Source: Cytophagales bacterium (GTDB taxonomy: Bacteria > Bacteroidota > Bacteroidia > Cytophagales > Cyclobacteriaceae). Taken from it: a stretch of 64,000 nt of DNA. Position numbers and translations under genes: made by a program. The stretch lies in contig JADBYQ010000013.1 in assembly GCA_020402945.1 (NCBI GenBank), forward strand, positions 62,001 through 126,000, written 5' to 3'. Positions 43,223 to 52,604 of this stretch are shown here, piece by piece (the first letter of the stretch is position 1; every line of letters starts with the position of its first letter). The notes below the pieces were generated by a model. That model was not told the origin of the DNA, ran no database searches, and worked only from the letters and a program-made list of their open reading frames with translations.

Positions 43223-45217
43223 ATGAAAGTAAGTTTTTGCACTGGTATTTTACTTCTGCTTCTTTTTTCTTGCAGTCCAGAGAAAAAGGTGAAGACGGCA
43301 TTCAAGTACGCCAAGTATGAAAAGGTAATTAAGTATTACAAGGGAGTGCTCGCCCGGCAGCCAAAGAATGGGAAGGCAAATTATTTTGTGGCAGAATCTT
43401 ATCGACTTTCCAATCGAATCAAAGAATCTGAACCCTATTATGCCAAGGCGGGCGGTCCGGGGATTGTGAAAGACTCGGTTCTCCTTTACTATGCGAAAGC
43501 ACTTCAGGCCAACGCAAAATACGAGGAGGCAAAAAAAACACTCGATGAATTGGAATCGTCTTCAGAAGATGAGAAAATAAAGGATCGGGCCCGCAAAGAG
43601 TTGGAAGGGTTACAATACCTCGATAAACTTTCGGAGAAGAAGAGTTATTATAGGGTAAAGGAATTGGAATCGTTGAACACCCGTTTTGCAGAATACGCAC
43701 CTGCTTATTCCAATGGCGTTTTGTACTTCGCGTCATCCCGATCAAATGCGCGTATCTACGAAGCCTCAGGCACGCCCTTCACCGACATCTATCAGGTAGA
43801 TACGAAGGGAGCTAATGTGGAGTTGAATACACTTAAGCCACTACCTAAGTTGATCAATGCGCCAGATGTAAACACAGGCTGCATAACATTTACACCAGAC
43901 GGAAAACTGATGATTTTTGCAAGAGGTAATACCGGCAAGCGAAAGGGTGCCAGTGATGTTGACCTCTATCTTTCACGTTTTCGCAACGGACAATGGGGTG
44001 AACCAGTTCCGATCAATATCAATCAGCCAAACAGCTGGGAGTCGACTCCTGCGCTAAGCCCAGATGGCCGAACGCTATATTTTTCATCTAACCGCAAAGG
44101 AGGTTATGGCGGCTTGGATATCTATTCAGCTCAAATGGATAGTCGTGGCCGTTTTGGTAAGATAAAAAATCTGGGACCCGACATTAACACTGCCGGTGAT
44201 GATACCTTCCCCTATATGGCCGATAATAGCAAACTTTATTTCTCTTCCGATGGACATCCTGGCTACGGTATGCTGGACGTCTTTGTTGTCAACCGGGCAA
44301 ATGGCAAAACACAGATAGAGAATTTGGGTCAGCCAATGAACTCGACCAGCGATGACTTTGGAATATATTTATTTAAACCCGATCGCGGGTTCTTTACATC
44401 CAACCGCGAAGGCGGCAAGGGAGATGATGATGTGTATACGTTTGTAAACGATGACCCTAATCTAAAGGTGGTTAATTACTCTTTACAAGGTATCACCTAC
44501 AACATGCGAAAGGACAGCACCCGGGAAATTTTAGCTGACACGAAAGTAAGTTTGCTAGATCAGGGGGGAGACGTGATGCAGGAATTTGTTACTGGTAACG
44601 ATGGTAAGTTTTTGTTTCGTGTGTATGAAAATGAAAACTACGTATTGTTGGGTGATCACGATGGATATATCATCAAGCGACAACCCTACACGACCATTGG
44701 TAAATCAATACCGCTTGAGTCACTCAAAGAATTAGTGACAAATGTAACGCTGGATACTCTCCTAGTCCTGGATAGGCTAGAGAAAAACAAAATCTTCGTA
44801 TTGAAGAATATTTATTTCGAATACAATATGGCCGACATCAGAACAGATGCCGCCAAAGAACTCGATAAATTGGTTGAACTTTTGAACGATAATCCAGAGA
44901 TAAAAATAGAAATGGGCTCGCACACCGACAGCGTGGCTTCAGAAGTGTACAATATTGAGTTATCACAGAGACGAGCAGAATCCACTGTGAACTACCTAAT
45001 TCGTAAAGGCATCGCTACTGAGCGATTAGTGGCGAAAGGCTATGGTGAGTCTAAACCTATTGCAAGGAACACCAACCCCGATGGTACAGACAATCCAGAA
45101 GGAAGGCAACGAAACAGAAGAACAGAATTTAAGATTTTGGAAATTGGCCCTATTATCAAAAAAGACCCCAAGGATTTTGATGAGGATAAGTATTTCAAAG
45201 ACGATGGCAATGAGTAG
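43223..45217 (+). CDS. PorE-like T9SS lipoprotein: TPR, beta-propeller, regulatory-like and OmpA domains
   Basis: 664 residues. Lipoprotein signal MKVSFCTGILLLLLFSC; TPR region (about 25-130: KYEKVIKYYKGVLARQP ...); PD40/WD40-like beta-propeller (about 150-410) with repeated YFSSNRKGGYGGLDIY and LYFSSDGHPGYGMLDVF; a carboxypeptidase-regulatory-like domain (about 420-515, ILADTKVSLLDQGGDV); and a C-terminal OmpA peptidoglycan-binding domain (NIYFEYNMADIRTDAAKEL, SHTDSVASEVYNIELSQRRA). This order is that of PorE (PG1058), an outer-membrane lipoprotein of the type IX secretion apparatus. Other OmpA/PD40 lipoproteins share parts of it, so the PorE name is likely but not proven. Confidence 0.8.
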   Translation: MKVSFCTGILLLLLFSCSPEKKVKTAFKYAKYEKVIKYYKGVLARQPKNGKANYFVAESYRLSNRIKESEPYYAKAGGPGIVKDSVLLYYAKALQANAKYEEAKKTLDELESSSEDEKIKDRARKELEGLQYLDKLSEKKSYYRVKELESLNTRFAEYAPAYSNGVLYFASSRSNARIYEASGTPFTDIYQVDTKGANVELNTLKPLPKLINAPDVNTGCITFTPDGKLMIFARGNTGKRKGASDVDLYLSRFRNGQWGEPVPININQPNSWESTPALSPDGRTLYFSSNRKGGYGGLDIYSAQMDSRGRFGKIKNLGPDINTAGDDTFPYMADNSKLYFSSDGHPGYGMLDVFVVNRANGKTQIENLGQPMNSTSDDFGIYLFKPDRGFFTSNREGGKGDDDVYTFVNDDPNLKVVNYSLQGITYNMRKDSTREILADTKVSLLDQGGDVMQEFVTGNDGKFLFRVYENENYVLLGDHDGYIIKRQPYTTIGKSIPLESLKELVTNVTLDTLLVLDRLEKNKIFVLKNIYFEYNMADIRTDAAKELDKLVELLNDNPEIKIEMGSHTDSVASEVYNIELSQRRAESTVNYLIRKGIATERLVAKGYGESKPIARNTNPDGTDNPEGRQRNRRTEFKILEIGPIIKKDPKDFDEDKYFKDDGNE

Positions 45218-45231
45218 CACCGGGATCTAGA

Positions 45232-45633
45232 ATGGAACTTACCCTCACGACCCCAGCATTACTTTTCCCAACTGTCTCGTTAGTTTTATTGGCCTACACC
45301 AATCGATTTTTGGCAGTAGCGGGCCTGATCCGAAAGCTCGCAGCACAGTACAGAGATGATCACGACAAAAGAATTGTCGATCAAATAAAAAGTCTTCGCA
45401 TTCGGGTTCACCTTATTCGCAACATGCAAATGTTCAGCATTTTTGCTTTGTTCTTGAGCGTGCTTTGTATGTTTTCGCTGTTCTATGGAGAAGTGCTAAT
45501 TGCCAAATTCATATTTAGCGGTTCGTTAATTTCACTTCTCATTTCGTTAGGAATGTCACTGCGCGAAATCTATCTATCCACCCATGCGCTGGCCATTCAA
45601 TTGAAAGATATGGACGAAGCGGTAAACAGCTAG
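45232..45633 (+). CDS. DUF2721 family membrane protein
   Basis: 133 residues, three hydrophobic segments: one at the N-terminus (LLFPTVSLVLLAYTNRFL), then two adjacent helices (FSIFALFLSVLCMFSLFYG; FIFSGSLISLLISLGMSL). LLAYTNRFLAVAGLIRKL and SLREIYLSTHALAIQL are the conserved DUF2721 segments. No known function. It starts 14 bases after the PorE-like stop. Confidence 0.8.
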   Translation: MELTLTTPALLFPTVSLVLLAYTNRFLAVAGLIRKLAAQYRDDHDKRIVDQIKSLRIRVHLIRNMQMFSIFALFLSVLCMFSLFYGEVLIAKFIFSGSLISLLISLGMSLREIYLSTHALAIQLKDMDEAVNS

Positions 45634-45660
45634 TTGTGTTCTGAATCAACTTTTTGGAGT

Positions 45661-46419
45661 TCAAACCTTTGAAGTCTTCCTGCTATCCACTATTAGCTTG
45701 CCAAACACACCGGCTAGTGTAATCGCAGCAATTCTGGCTGCATTAGAAATCAATTCATAATCGGTTTCTGCCCAGCGGCTGTAAATGCCAAAGAAGGCCC
45801 ACATTAGCACAAGGAGAAATGCCGGTTCTTTAAATGTAAAGGCGATATACAATCCCAGTAAAGTAGCGATGCAGATCATAGCAACCGTCCAGTATTCTTC
45901 TGTCAAGAATCCTCCGTGCCAATTCAAAGTGATCAATAATGTCGAGATATTGGCAATGGTGGCCACACAAATCCAGGACAGATAAAATAGAAAGGGTAGT
46001 TTTATCACTACCCATTCGGTTTTGGTAAACTCATTACTTTGTAGGAGCAGAAAAATCCGCGTCAGCGAGTACAACAAGATCAACATAAACACTACCGAAG
46101 CAGCTGTAAATAAATAATGCCACACCAAAATCCAGCTGGCATTGGCCAGGCAGGAAAGCAGAAACCAAAGCGAGAGTTCTTTGAAATACGGTTTGTCTTT
46201 GATTACAAATTGACCAACCGCAAATGCAATCAATAGTAAGTAGATAATGCTCCAGATGGAAAAAGTAAAGCCAGCCGGGGTGAATAAGCTTGGATATAAA
46301 TTGGAGATTTGACCGGTATTCATCCCGTTAATCGGCAGAATGTTGGCCAAGGCGTTAACAGTCAGCACAGCGGCTAGCGCAACGATGTTTCCGATTAGCA
46401 GAGTTTTTTGGGCTTTCAT
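45661..46419 (-). CDS. TspO/MBR-like membrane protein (tryptophan-rich, long form)
   Basis: 252 residues, seven to eight hydrophobic helices. The N-terminal PSLFTPAGFTFSIWSIIYLLL matches the P-x2-G-x3-W-x2-Y core of the TspO family, and the order of Trp- and Asn-containing helices (LSCLANASWILVWHY; FLFYLSWICVATIANIS) fits it. Five-helix TspO proteins are about 160 residues; this belongs to the longer paralogous group seen in Bacteroidota and eukaryotes. Ligand unknown. Convergent with the DUF2721 gene. Confidence 0.7.
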   Translation of the reverse strand: MKAQKTLLIGNIVALAAVLTVNALANILPINGMNTGQISNLYPSLFTPAGFTFSIWSIIYLLLIAFAVGQFVIKDKPYFKELSLWFLLSCLANASWILVWHYLFTAASVVFMLILLYSLTRIFLLLQSNEFTKTEWVVIKLPFLFYLSWICVATIANISTLLITLNWHGGFLTEEYWTVAMICIATLLGLYIAFTFKEPAFLLVLMWAFFGIYSRWAETDYELISNAARIAAITLAGVFGKLIVDSRKTSKV

Positions 46420-46499
46420 ACTTGATATTTATCATTGGTAATAAAGTCAATTGCCCGATAGCAACCAATTGTTAACTTGTAGTTTCAAAATTAAAAGCC

Positions 46500-48638
46500 A
46501 TGCATAAAATCTCCATTTTGCTCATCGCAACCGGTTTACTAGCAGGTTGTTCTTCACCCAAAGAAAAAGTTTCACTCATGAAGTATCCACCAACTGAAAA
46601 AATCAACACGATCGACACATTATTTGGGACGCCCGTCAATGATCCCTATCGGTGGTTGGAGAACGATACCGCCAAGGCGACAGGCGATTGGGTCAAAGCT
46701 CAAAACGAAATCACCTTTGGGTTTCTAGATAAGATTCCCTACCGAGCGACAATCAAAAAAAGGTTGGAGGCACTCTATAACTACGAACGACTCAGCGCGC
46801 CTTTTAAAGAAGGTGATTTCTATTACTTCTACAAGAATGACGGACTCCAAAATCAAAGTGCCTTATACCGTAAGAAGGGCGAAGACGGAACACCTGAATT
46901 ATTTTTAGACCCTAATACTTTTTCGAAAGACGGAACCACCTCGATGGCGGGAATATCTTTTTCAAAAGACGGCTCTTTAGCTGCCTACCAAATTTCGGAA
47001 GGCGGTTCTGATTGGAGAAAAGTGATCGTCATAAAGACGACCGATAAAACGGTAGTCGAAGACACCTTGCGGGATGTAAAGTTTAGCGGACTTGCCTGGA
47101 AGGGCAATGAAGGATTTTATTATAGCAGTTACGATAAGCCAAAAGGCAGCGAACTCTCTGCGAAGACACAATATCATAAATTATATTTTCATAAACTGGC
47201 CACCAAACAAAGTACCGATCAGTTGATTTTTGGTGGAGAAAAAACCCCTCGCAGGTATGTGGGAGCAGGGTTAACCGAAGATGAACGTTTTTTAATTGTG
47301 TCTGCTTCCACCAGCACAACTGGAAACGAATTATACGTTCAAGACTTAAAGGATCCTAAAGGAAAATTAGTGACCGTAGTTGGCAATTTTGACAATGATC
47401 ATAACCTGGTAGACAATGATGGTTCGCGCCTAATCATCCAGACGAATCTGAATGCCCCCAACAACAAAATTGTATCGGTTGACTTTGCAAAGCCTGGAAT
47501 AGAAAACTGGAAAGATCTGGTACCCGAAACTGACAATGCAATGCAGGGTGTAGGCACTGCGAACAAAAAAATGTTTGTGAATTATTTGAAAGATGCAAAG
47601 ACATTGATTAAGCAATTTGACTTTGCAGGAAAACTGGAAAGAGAAGTAGAATTACCGGGTATTGGAACAGCTGGAGGGTTTGGGGGTAAAGTCGCAGACA
47701 AACAGATTTACTATACCTTCACTTCGTTTACCTATCCGTCTTCGATTTTCAAATACGATATTGCATCAGGTAAGTCAACACTCTATGAAAAGCCAAAAGT
47801 TGATTTCAACCCTGAGGACTATGAGACCAAGCAAGTATTTTATACCAGCAAAGATGGAACAAAGGTGCCGATGTTTATTGTGCATAAGAAAGGGTTGGAG
47901 TTGAATGGCAAAAATCCAACAATGCTTTATGCTTACGGTGGGTTCGGCATTAGCCTTACGCCTTCTTTCAATACATCTCGTATTGTTTGGTTAGAGAACG
48001 GTGGGGTTTATGCACAGCCCAATTTGCGTGGTGGTGGCGAGTATGGAGAGAAATGGCATCTGGCCGGCACAAAAATGAGTAAGCAGAATGTGTTTGATGA
48101 CTTTATTGCAGCCGGAGAATACTTGATCGCAGAAAAATATACCTCCAATCAATATTTAGCGATTTCAGGTGGATCGAATGGAGGTCTGCTAGTTGGAGCA
48201 ACGATGGCTCAACGCCCTGATTTGATGAAAGTCGCATTACCTGCCGTGGGGGTAATGGATATGTTGCGCTATCATAAATTTACAGCTGGTGCAGGATGGG
48301 CTTATGACTACGGTACTGCTGATGATTCCAAAGAAATGTTTGAGTACTTACAAAAGTATTCACCAGTACACGCTTTAAAGCCGAATACATCTTACCCCGC
48401 TACGATGGTAACAACAGCGGATCACGATGATCGCGTTGTGCCTGCGCACTCGTTCAAGTTTGCGGCAGTATTGCAAGAAAATCATGTCGGTGATAATCCA
48501 GTACTGATCCGCATTGAAACGAAATCAGGGCACGGATCGTCCAATTTATCGAAGGCGATAGAAGGAACAGCTGATCAGTATGCTTTTACCTGGTATAACA
48601 TGGGTGTAATTCCACCACTAGCGAAGAAAGATATGTAA
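46500..48638 (+). CDS. prolyl oligopeptidase (S9A) lipoprotein
   Basis: 712 residues; lipoprotein signal MHKISILLIATGLLAGC. N-terminal YPPTEKINTIDTLFGTPVND and PYRWLENDTAKA open the S9A family; a seven-bladed propeller fills residues about 90-430; the catalytic domain has ISGGSNGGLLVG (Ser), DHDDRVVPAHSFK (Asp) and KSGHGSSNLSKA (His). Cleaves after proline in short peptides, here outside the inner membrane. Complete and normal in length. Confidence 0.94.
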   Translation: MHKISILLIATGLLAGCSSPKEKVSLMKYPPTEKINTIDTLFGTPVNDPYRWLENDTAKATGDWVKAQNEITFGFLDKIPYRATIKKRLEALYNYERLSAPFKEGDFYYFYKNDGLQNQSALYRKKGEDGTPELFLDPNTFSKDGTTSMAGISFSKDGSLAAYQISEGGSDWRKVIVIKTTDKTVVEDTLRDVKFSGLAWKGNEGFYYSSYDKPKGSELSAKTQYHKLYFHKLATKQSTDQLIFGGEKTPRRYVGAGLTEDERFLIVSASTSTTGNELYVQDLKDPKGKLVTVVGNFDNDHNLVDNDGSRLIIQTNLNAPNNKIVSVDFAKPGIENWKDLVPETDNAMQGVGTANKKMFVNYLKDAKTLIKQFDFAGKLEREVELPGIGTAGGFGGKVADKQIYYTFTSFTYPSSIFKYDIASGKSTLYEKPKVDFNPEDYETKQVFYTSKDGTKVPMFIVHKKGLELNGKNPTMLYAYGGFGISLTPSFNTSRIVWLENGGVYAQPNLRGGGEYGEKWHLAGTKMSKQNVFDDFIAAGEYLIAEKYTSNQYLAISGGSNGGLLVGATMAQRPDLMKVALPAVGVMDMLRYHKFTAGAGWAYDYGTADDSKEMFEYLQKYSPVHALKPNTSYPATMVTTADHDDRVVPAHSFKFAAVLQENHVGDNPVLIRIETKSGHGSSNLSKAIEGTADQYAFTWYNMGVIPPLAKKDM

Positions 48639-48743
48639 ACGGTTTTTCATTTTGGTTTGTAATTTTTTTTGCAGATTCGTCCCTTAAAGTGCGATTAGAT
48701 TTTTTATATTTTGAAGAGCACAGTAAATTCTAAATGTTTTACA

Positions 48744-49304
48744 GTGAAGCGGGTGTTGATATTATTCTTTCTTATAGTTGGAGTTGGGTCAGCGTGCGCT
48801 CAGAAATTTGGATTGAAAGCGGGTCTGAATTATTCATCTATATCTGGGGACGATTATTCGTACAAACCAGGGTTTCATGCAGGAATCTTTCTCCTTATTA
48901 ACTTGTCAGAAAACATTAAGCTCGCGCCAGAAGTTCTTTATTCAGCGCAAGGAGCGAAATTTAGTAGCGGGCAGGTTGATTACAATTACATCAACATACC
49001 AGTATTGGTAAATATCTATGAAACCAAAATTATCTTTTTGCAACTTGGAGCCCAACTAGGTATTATCACGTCAGCTAATTTTTCAGCAGGCGGGTCGAGC
49101 TCAAATGTTATTGCTTCACTGAACAAGACTGACTTTGGATTGGTCGGTGGATTGGGCGCAGATTTTGGAATGGTGGTTATTAACGCTCGATATAACTGGG
49201 GGCTAACGGAGATAGTAAAGTCAAATCCTTCAGCGATTGTTCAAAAATCAGACATAACTACCAATACGACTATTCAAATTTCGATTGGAATTAAAATGAA
49301 TTGA
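48744..49304 (+). CDS. small outer-membrane beta-barrel (porin/PorT-like) protein
   Basis: 186 residues from a GTG at 48744 (VKRVLILFFLIVGVGSACAQ), which starts a proper signal peptide; a TTG at 48711 is also in frame, but a TATATTTTG element there would place the transcript start downstream. FGLKAGLNYSSISGDD, GFHAGIFLLINLSENIKLAPEVLYSAQGA, NYINIPVLVNIY and LVGGLGADFGMVVINARYNWGL are the eight-stranded 'outer membrane protein beta-barrel' pattern, with glycine after each strand. Ends IQISIGIKMN. Role unknown. Confidence 0.82.
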   Translation: MKRVLILFFLIVGVGSACAQKFGLKAGLNYSSISGDDYSYKPGFHAGIFLLINLSENIKLAPEVLYSAQGAKFSSGQVDYNYINIPVLVNIYETKIIFLQLGAQLGIITSANFSAGGSSSNVIASLNKTDFGLVGGLGADFGMVVINARYNWGLTEIVKSNPSAIVQKSDITTNTTIQISIGIKMN

Positions 49305-49440
49305 TTTTAATCCACATCGCTTACTAGTTCAGTTCCGCTCTCATTGCATGTCAATGGATACAAAAGAGTGAGTTGCCGGCCGTAAGTTGTTTCCGATGCT
49401 AGACAAGTCTGTATTTCTTTACAGCACTTTGAGCAATTAC

Positions 49441-50508
49441 TCAGGGCTTCTTTGTTAACGTGGCTCGTAGCACTTTGTGATCGAAGACCACACCAACAAA
49501 GAAATCAGTCTTGTAATGAACCGCTACGCTGGATCCTGAAAGTTGCTCGCCTTCATTTAGGTAAACTTCTTCAACGATATAGTTTGTGCCATTTGTTGCG
49601 GGGATTAGTTTAAACACTTGAGACGGAGATTTATTGATTGAATCTTTAGCATGCCCAATGAATTTTAACATTTTCGGGTGAGAGGCAATCCACAGGTTAT
49701 CTTCATCATCGACATGAATATTATCAAGACCCGATTGAAGATTCAATTTGTCGATTAATTTCAATTCACCCGTTTCTTTGTTTCTACTAAAAGTGAGCAA
49801 TTCTCTTCCGGTGGTATGCGTCACGTACAATTTGCTTCCATCATTTGAAACGTTCAACCCATTTCCATACGTCAACCCTTCGTAGGCTTTCTTAAATTGT
49901 GCTCCGTCATAGTAAAGCAGATAGGACCAAGGAATTCGTAGATAATCTTCCACCATGCGCATTTTTCCTTTTTTTGTACCGTGATCATTGGTAACATAGA
50001 ACTTGTCGGTGTCTACGCCCACCACATCATTGGGGCAACACATGGAGGGATCGGAGAATGATTTTTGATGAAACAAGCTGTCATTCCTGAATTGAAAAAG
50101 CTCTACATAGTTTTCGTCATTGCTTGGATGATTTACCACGAATAAATAATCGCCACCTGCTTTTGAGAAAAATGAAATGCCATGCGGGCGGAATATACCT
50201 TTGTATGTGGTGGGCAATTTTCTGGGAACAATACCGGAATCAAGTTGTAGCAAATAGATTCCCCCTTCAACCGGGTTCCCTTTTAATTGTTCCCATCGAT
50301 CATTAGACGAAATAAACAGCAAACCTTTTTGATAATCTACATCCATGTCTTCAGTGCCGGGCATGGTGGTGTAAATGGTTTTGATGGTTCCCTGTAAATG
50401 CGGGGTAAGTGTTTTAAAGACACCCGCAGTGTATAGCATGTTCAGGACCTTTAGGGCGAGTATGGTACCCATCGCGCTAAAGAAAATGTACAGCAGTTTT
50501 CTTTTCAT
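49441..50508 (-). CDS. paraoxonase/arylesterase-like six-bladed propeller hydrolase
   Basis: 355 residues with an N-terminal membrane anchor or uncleaved signal (YIFFSAMGTILALKVL), as in PON1. Calcium-site residues match PON1: ED in GTEDMDV (E53/D54), N in CCPNDVV (N168), N in YGNGLNVS (N224) and DN in SGLDNIHV (D269/N270). The histidine pair is also present: RPHGIS (H115) and VVNHPS (H134). Paraoxonases hydrolyse lactones (including acyl-homoserine lactones) and aryl esters. Calling it a lactonase is an inference from the conserved site. Confidence 0.82.
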   Translation of the reverse strand: MKRKLLYIFFSAMGTILALKVLNMLYTAGVFKTLTPHLQGTIKTIYTTMPGTEDMDVDYQKGLLFISSNDRWEQLKGNPVEGGIYLLQLDSGIVPRKLPTTYKGIFRPHGISFFSKAGGDYLFVVNHPSNDENYVELFQFRNDSLFHQKSFSDPSMCCPNDVVGVDTDKFYVTNDHGTKKGKMRMVEDYLRIPWSYLLYYDGAQFKKAYEGLTYGNGLNVSNDGSKLYVTHTTGRELLTFSRNKETGELKLIDKLNLQSGLDNIHVDDEDNLWIASHPKMLKFIGHAKDSINKSPSQVFKLIPATNGTNYIVEEVYLNEGEQLSGSSVAVHYKTDFFVGVVFDHKVLRATLTKKP

Positions 50509-50623
50509 ATGAAGGGAATAGACTTATTGTTAAATGCTCGAAAATTTGAATAGTAGATTTAAAGGTAACATTTGCATTGCAAATAGTGGTGAAATCAAAA
50601 TTACACCCATTTTTGAAAAATTT

Positions 50624-50750
50624 CACGCGAAGGCGCAAAGACGAAAGAGAATGTAGAGAGGTTTGAGAACTTTCATGTAACGTCCACGCAAAGTCGATAA
50701 AAACTTGAAGTGAAAGGTGGCCAAACTTTGCGCCTCTGCGCCTTTGCGTG
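50624..50750. repeat. inverted CACGCxAAGGCGCA-type dispersed repeat
   Basis: Left arm 50624-50648 (CACGCGAAGGCGCAAAGACG and on) is inversely repeated at 50726-50750 (CTTTGCGCCTCTGCGCCTTT and on) with a few mismatches, about 77 bases apart. This is a repeat type found between genes in many Bacteroidota. The rest of the 266-base gap (50509-50775) holds nothing else I can support. Confidence 0.55.
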
Positions 50751-50775
50751 ACAATGCATTTTATTATATCCCCAG

Positions 50776-51561
50776 CTAATGCACACCATCAAACCAGTCT
50801 TTGAACTCGCTCACCTTTTCGCGGCTCACAATGATTTCTTTGTCCCAGGCAGGTTGCGTAGATATTTTTAAACGACTGTTTGAATACATCACCACATCTT
50901 GAATGAAGGGGATGTGCAAAATGTACGAACGGTTCACCCGAAAGAAATTTTTTGGATGCAATACTTCTTCCAGTGCCTCCAACGTAAAATCAATGATAAA
51001 TTTTCTAAGCCGAGTTGTCACCAGATAGACGTCTCTTCCATCGGCAAAGAAGAAAAGTACCTGATCAATCGTAATCGATCGAATGTGGTCGCCCACTTTT
51101 ACCATAAAACGTTCTTTGTAGGTTTTAACGGTGCTGCTTTCCGCTAACGATTTTATTTTCTCTTGTTTGGCTTCCGTAGTCGCCATCTGTGCACGAAGGT
51201 TTTCAAATTTTTGCAGGCTGGCACTGAGATCAGTGAACGTAACCGGTTTTAGCAGGTAATCAATGCTATTTACTTTAAAAGCCTCTAGTGCATATTCATT
51301 GTAGGCCGTTACAAAAATAACCGGTTTTTGAACCGCTACTTCTTTAAAGATATCGAAGCTCAAGCCATCCTTCAGTTGAATGTCCATAAAAACCAAATCG
51401 ATGGATGATTGATTTTCTTTTAGCCAAGCAATGGAATTTTCTACAGAGTCGCACACAGCCTTTACTTTAATATCCGTACTGTATCGTTGAAGATAACGCT
51501 CCAACTTTTCGGCCGCTGGGGTTTCGTCTTCTACAATCAATATGTTTAGCGACAAGCTCAT
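50776..51561 (-). CDS. LytTR-family response regulator
   Basis: 261 residues. Receiver domain (about 1-120): LIVEDE acidic pocket, phospho-acceptor D60 in VFMDIQLKDGLSF, Lys in YLLKPV. C-terminal LytTR DNA-binding domain (about 150-255): RFMVKVGDHIRSI, VLFFFADGRDVYLVT, FFRVNRSYILHI, IIVSREKVSEFKDWF. Its start overlaps the stop of the upstream pseudo-kinase gene by four bases. Likely a transcription factor driven by the adjacent histidine kinase. Confidence 0.92.
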   Translation of the reverse strand: MSLSLNILIVEDETPAAEKLERYLQRYSTDIKVKAVCDSVENSIAWLKENQSSIDLVFMDIQLKDGLSFDIFKEVAVQKPVIFVTAYNEYALEAFKVNSIDYLLKPVTFTDLSASLQKFENLRAQMATTEAKQEKIKSLAESSTVKTYKERFMVKVGDHIRSITIDQVLFFFADGRDVYLVTTRLRKFIIDFTLEALEEVLHPKNFFRVNRSYILHIPFIQDVVMYSNSRLKISTQPAWDKEIIVSREKVSEFKDWFDGVH

Positions 51562-52604
51562 GCAGGTTCAGCGATAGAATGATCTACGGTGATCATCGGA
51601 AATTTAATATAATTTTCTCGCCCCGCCTTTACTTGTACAAAAGGGCGGTCACTATAAACAGAATAGGATCTCTGCAGACGCTGAAAAGCTTCCAGGCTAT
51701 CCGGATGTAGTTGGAGTTTGTCGTTCAGTTCATGGTGTAGTACAAAATACTCTTCGTCTTCTTGTGAAAGCGTGAGTGTTAGTGGCGCATCGGATGAAAT
51801 GAGCGTATTTCGAAGCACGCTGTCTATGGCGGTAATCAATGCGCCCGGCATTAATTCAACGCGATCAGCGTTTTCCATTTTGTCGACCCAGCGAATGGCA
51901 TTTTTATGTTTTTGGTTGGCCAATCGGATTTGGTGTTGAATGGCGTGAATTTCTTCAGATAGTTTCACAAACTCTTTTTGTCGGTGAATCAATTGGTAGC
52001 GATACAGTGCTGCCAGGCTATCTATTAACTCTTCGGCTGTGTCTGTTTTTTTATGGATGCACAAAATCAATTCTTCCAAGCTATCGTATAATAGATCCGG
52101 ATTGATATCCTGACGAAACGATAAAAATTCAGACTCCAGACTTTCGCGCAATTTATGCTCTTGTTCTATTCGAAGGGTGTTTTCTAAGTGAAGGTATTGA
52201 TTACCTACGTATAGCGCATTATACAACAGAGCCGTTAGCACGAAAATAATTCCGAAGATCCACAGCTCCCGTTGGCTAATATCAAATCCAATTACCCATT
52301 GGTAATACTGCGAAATGGCCAATAGCACCATCGCCACGCTCACCAATGTAGTGGCAGCCACTTGAATGGCGATGGGGTTCGAAGCACTCTTTGAAAACCT
52401 ACTCAACAAAACAATCGTCAACCGCATGGACTCAAATGAAATCAGACTCAAGACAATGCTGACATATACCTCCTGATTGCTTGCCAACGTTGCGATTTGG
52501 GCTACGTTATTATTGATCAGAAGAATAATGAGATAGGCAAACACACCAAACACTGGAGGTGCCAGCATGCGGAAAAAGGTATTGTGAATAAATATCTTCT
52601 TCAT
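51558..52604 (-). CDS. LytS-like protein with degenerate histidine-kinase domain
   Basis: 348 residues. The N-terminus has four membrane helices (about 10-145). The cytoplasmic part follows the LytS/His_kinase layout, but the phospho-acceptor motif reads QDINPDLLYDSLEELI: the histidine of QISPHFLFNSLN is D170. The ATP N-box (PPLTLQPLVENAIKH in relatives) is MPGALITAIDSVLRN, lacking the EN pair, and no glycine-rich G-box follows. It should not be a kinase. It lies between an intact LytS-type kinase (52601-53653) and a LytTR regulator, overlapping both by four bases, so it is expressed with them and may regulate them. Confidence 0.85.
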   Translation of the reverse strand: MKKIFIHNTFFRMLAPPVFGVFAYLIILLINNNVAQIATLASNQEVYVSIVLSLISFESMRLTIVLLSRFSKSASNPIAIQVAATTLVSVAMVLLAISQYYQWVIGFDISQRELWIFGIIFVLTALLYNALYVGNQYLHLENTLRIEQEHKLRESLESEFLSFRQDINPDLLYDSLEELILCIHKKTDTAEELIDSLAALYRYQLIHRQKEFVKLSEEIHAIQHQIRLANQKHKNAIRWVDKMENADRVELMPGALITAIDSVLRNTLISSDAPLTLTLSQEDEEYFVLHHELNDKLQLHPDSLEAFQRLQRSYSVYSDRPFVQVKAGRENYIKFPMITVDHSIAEPA

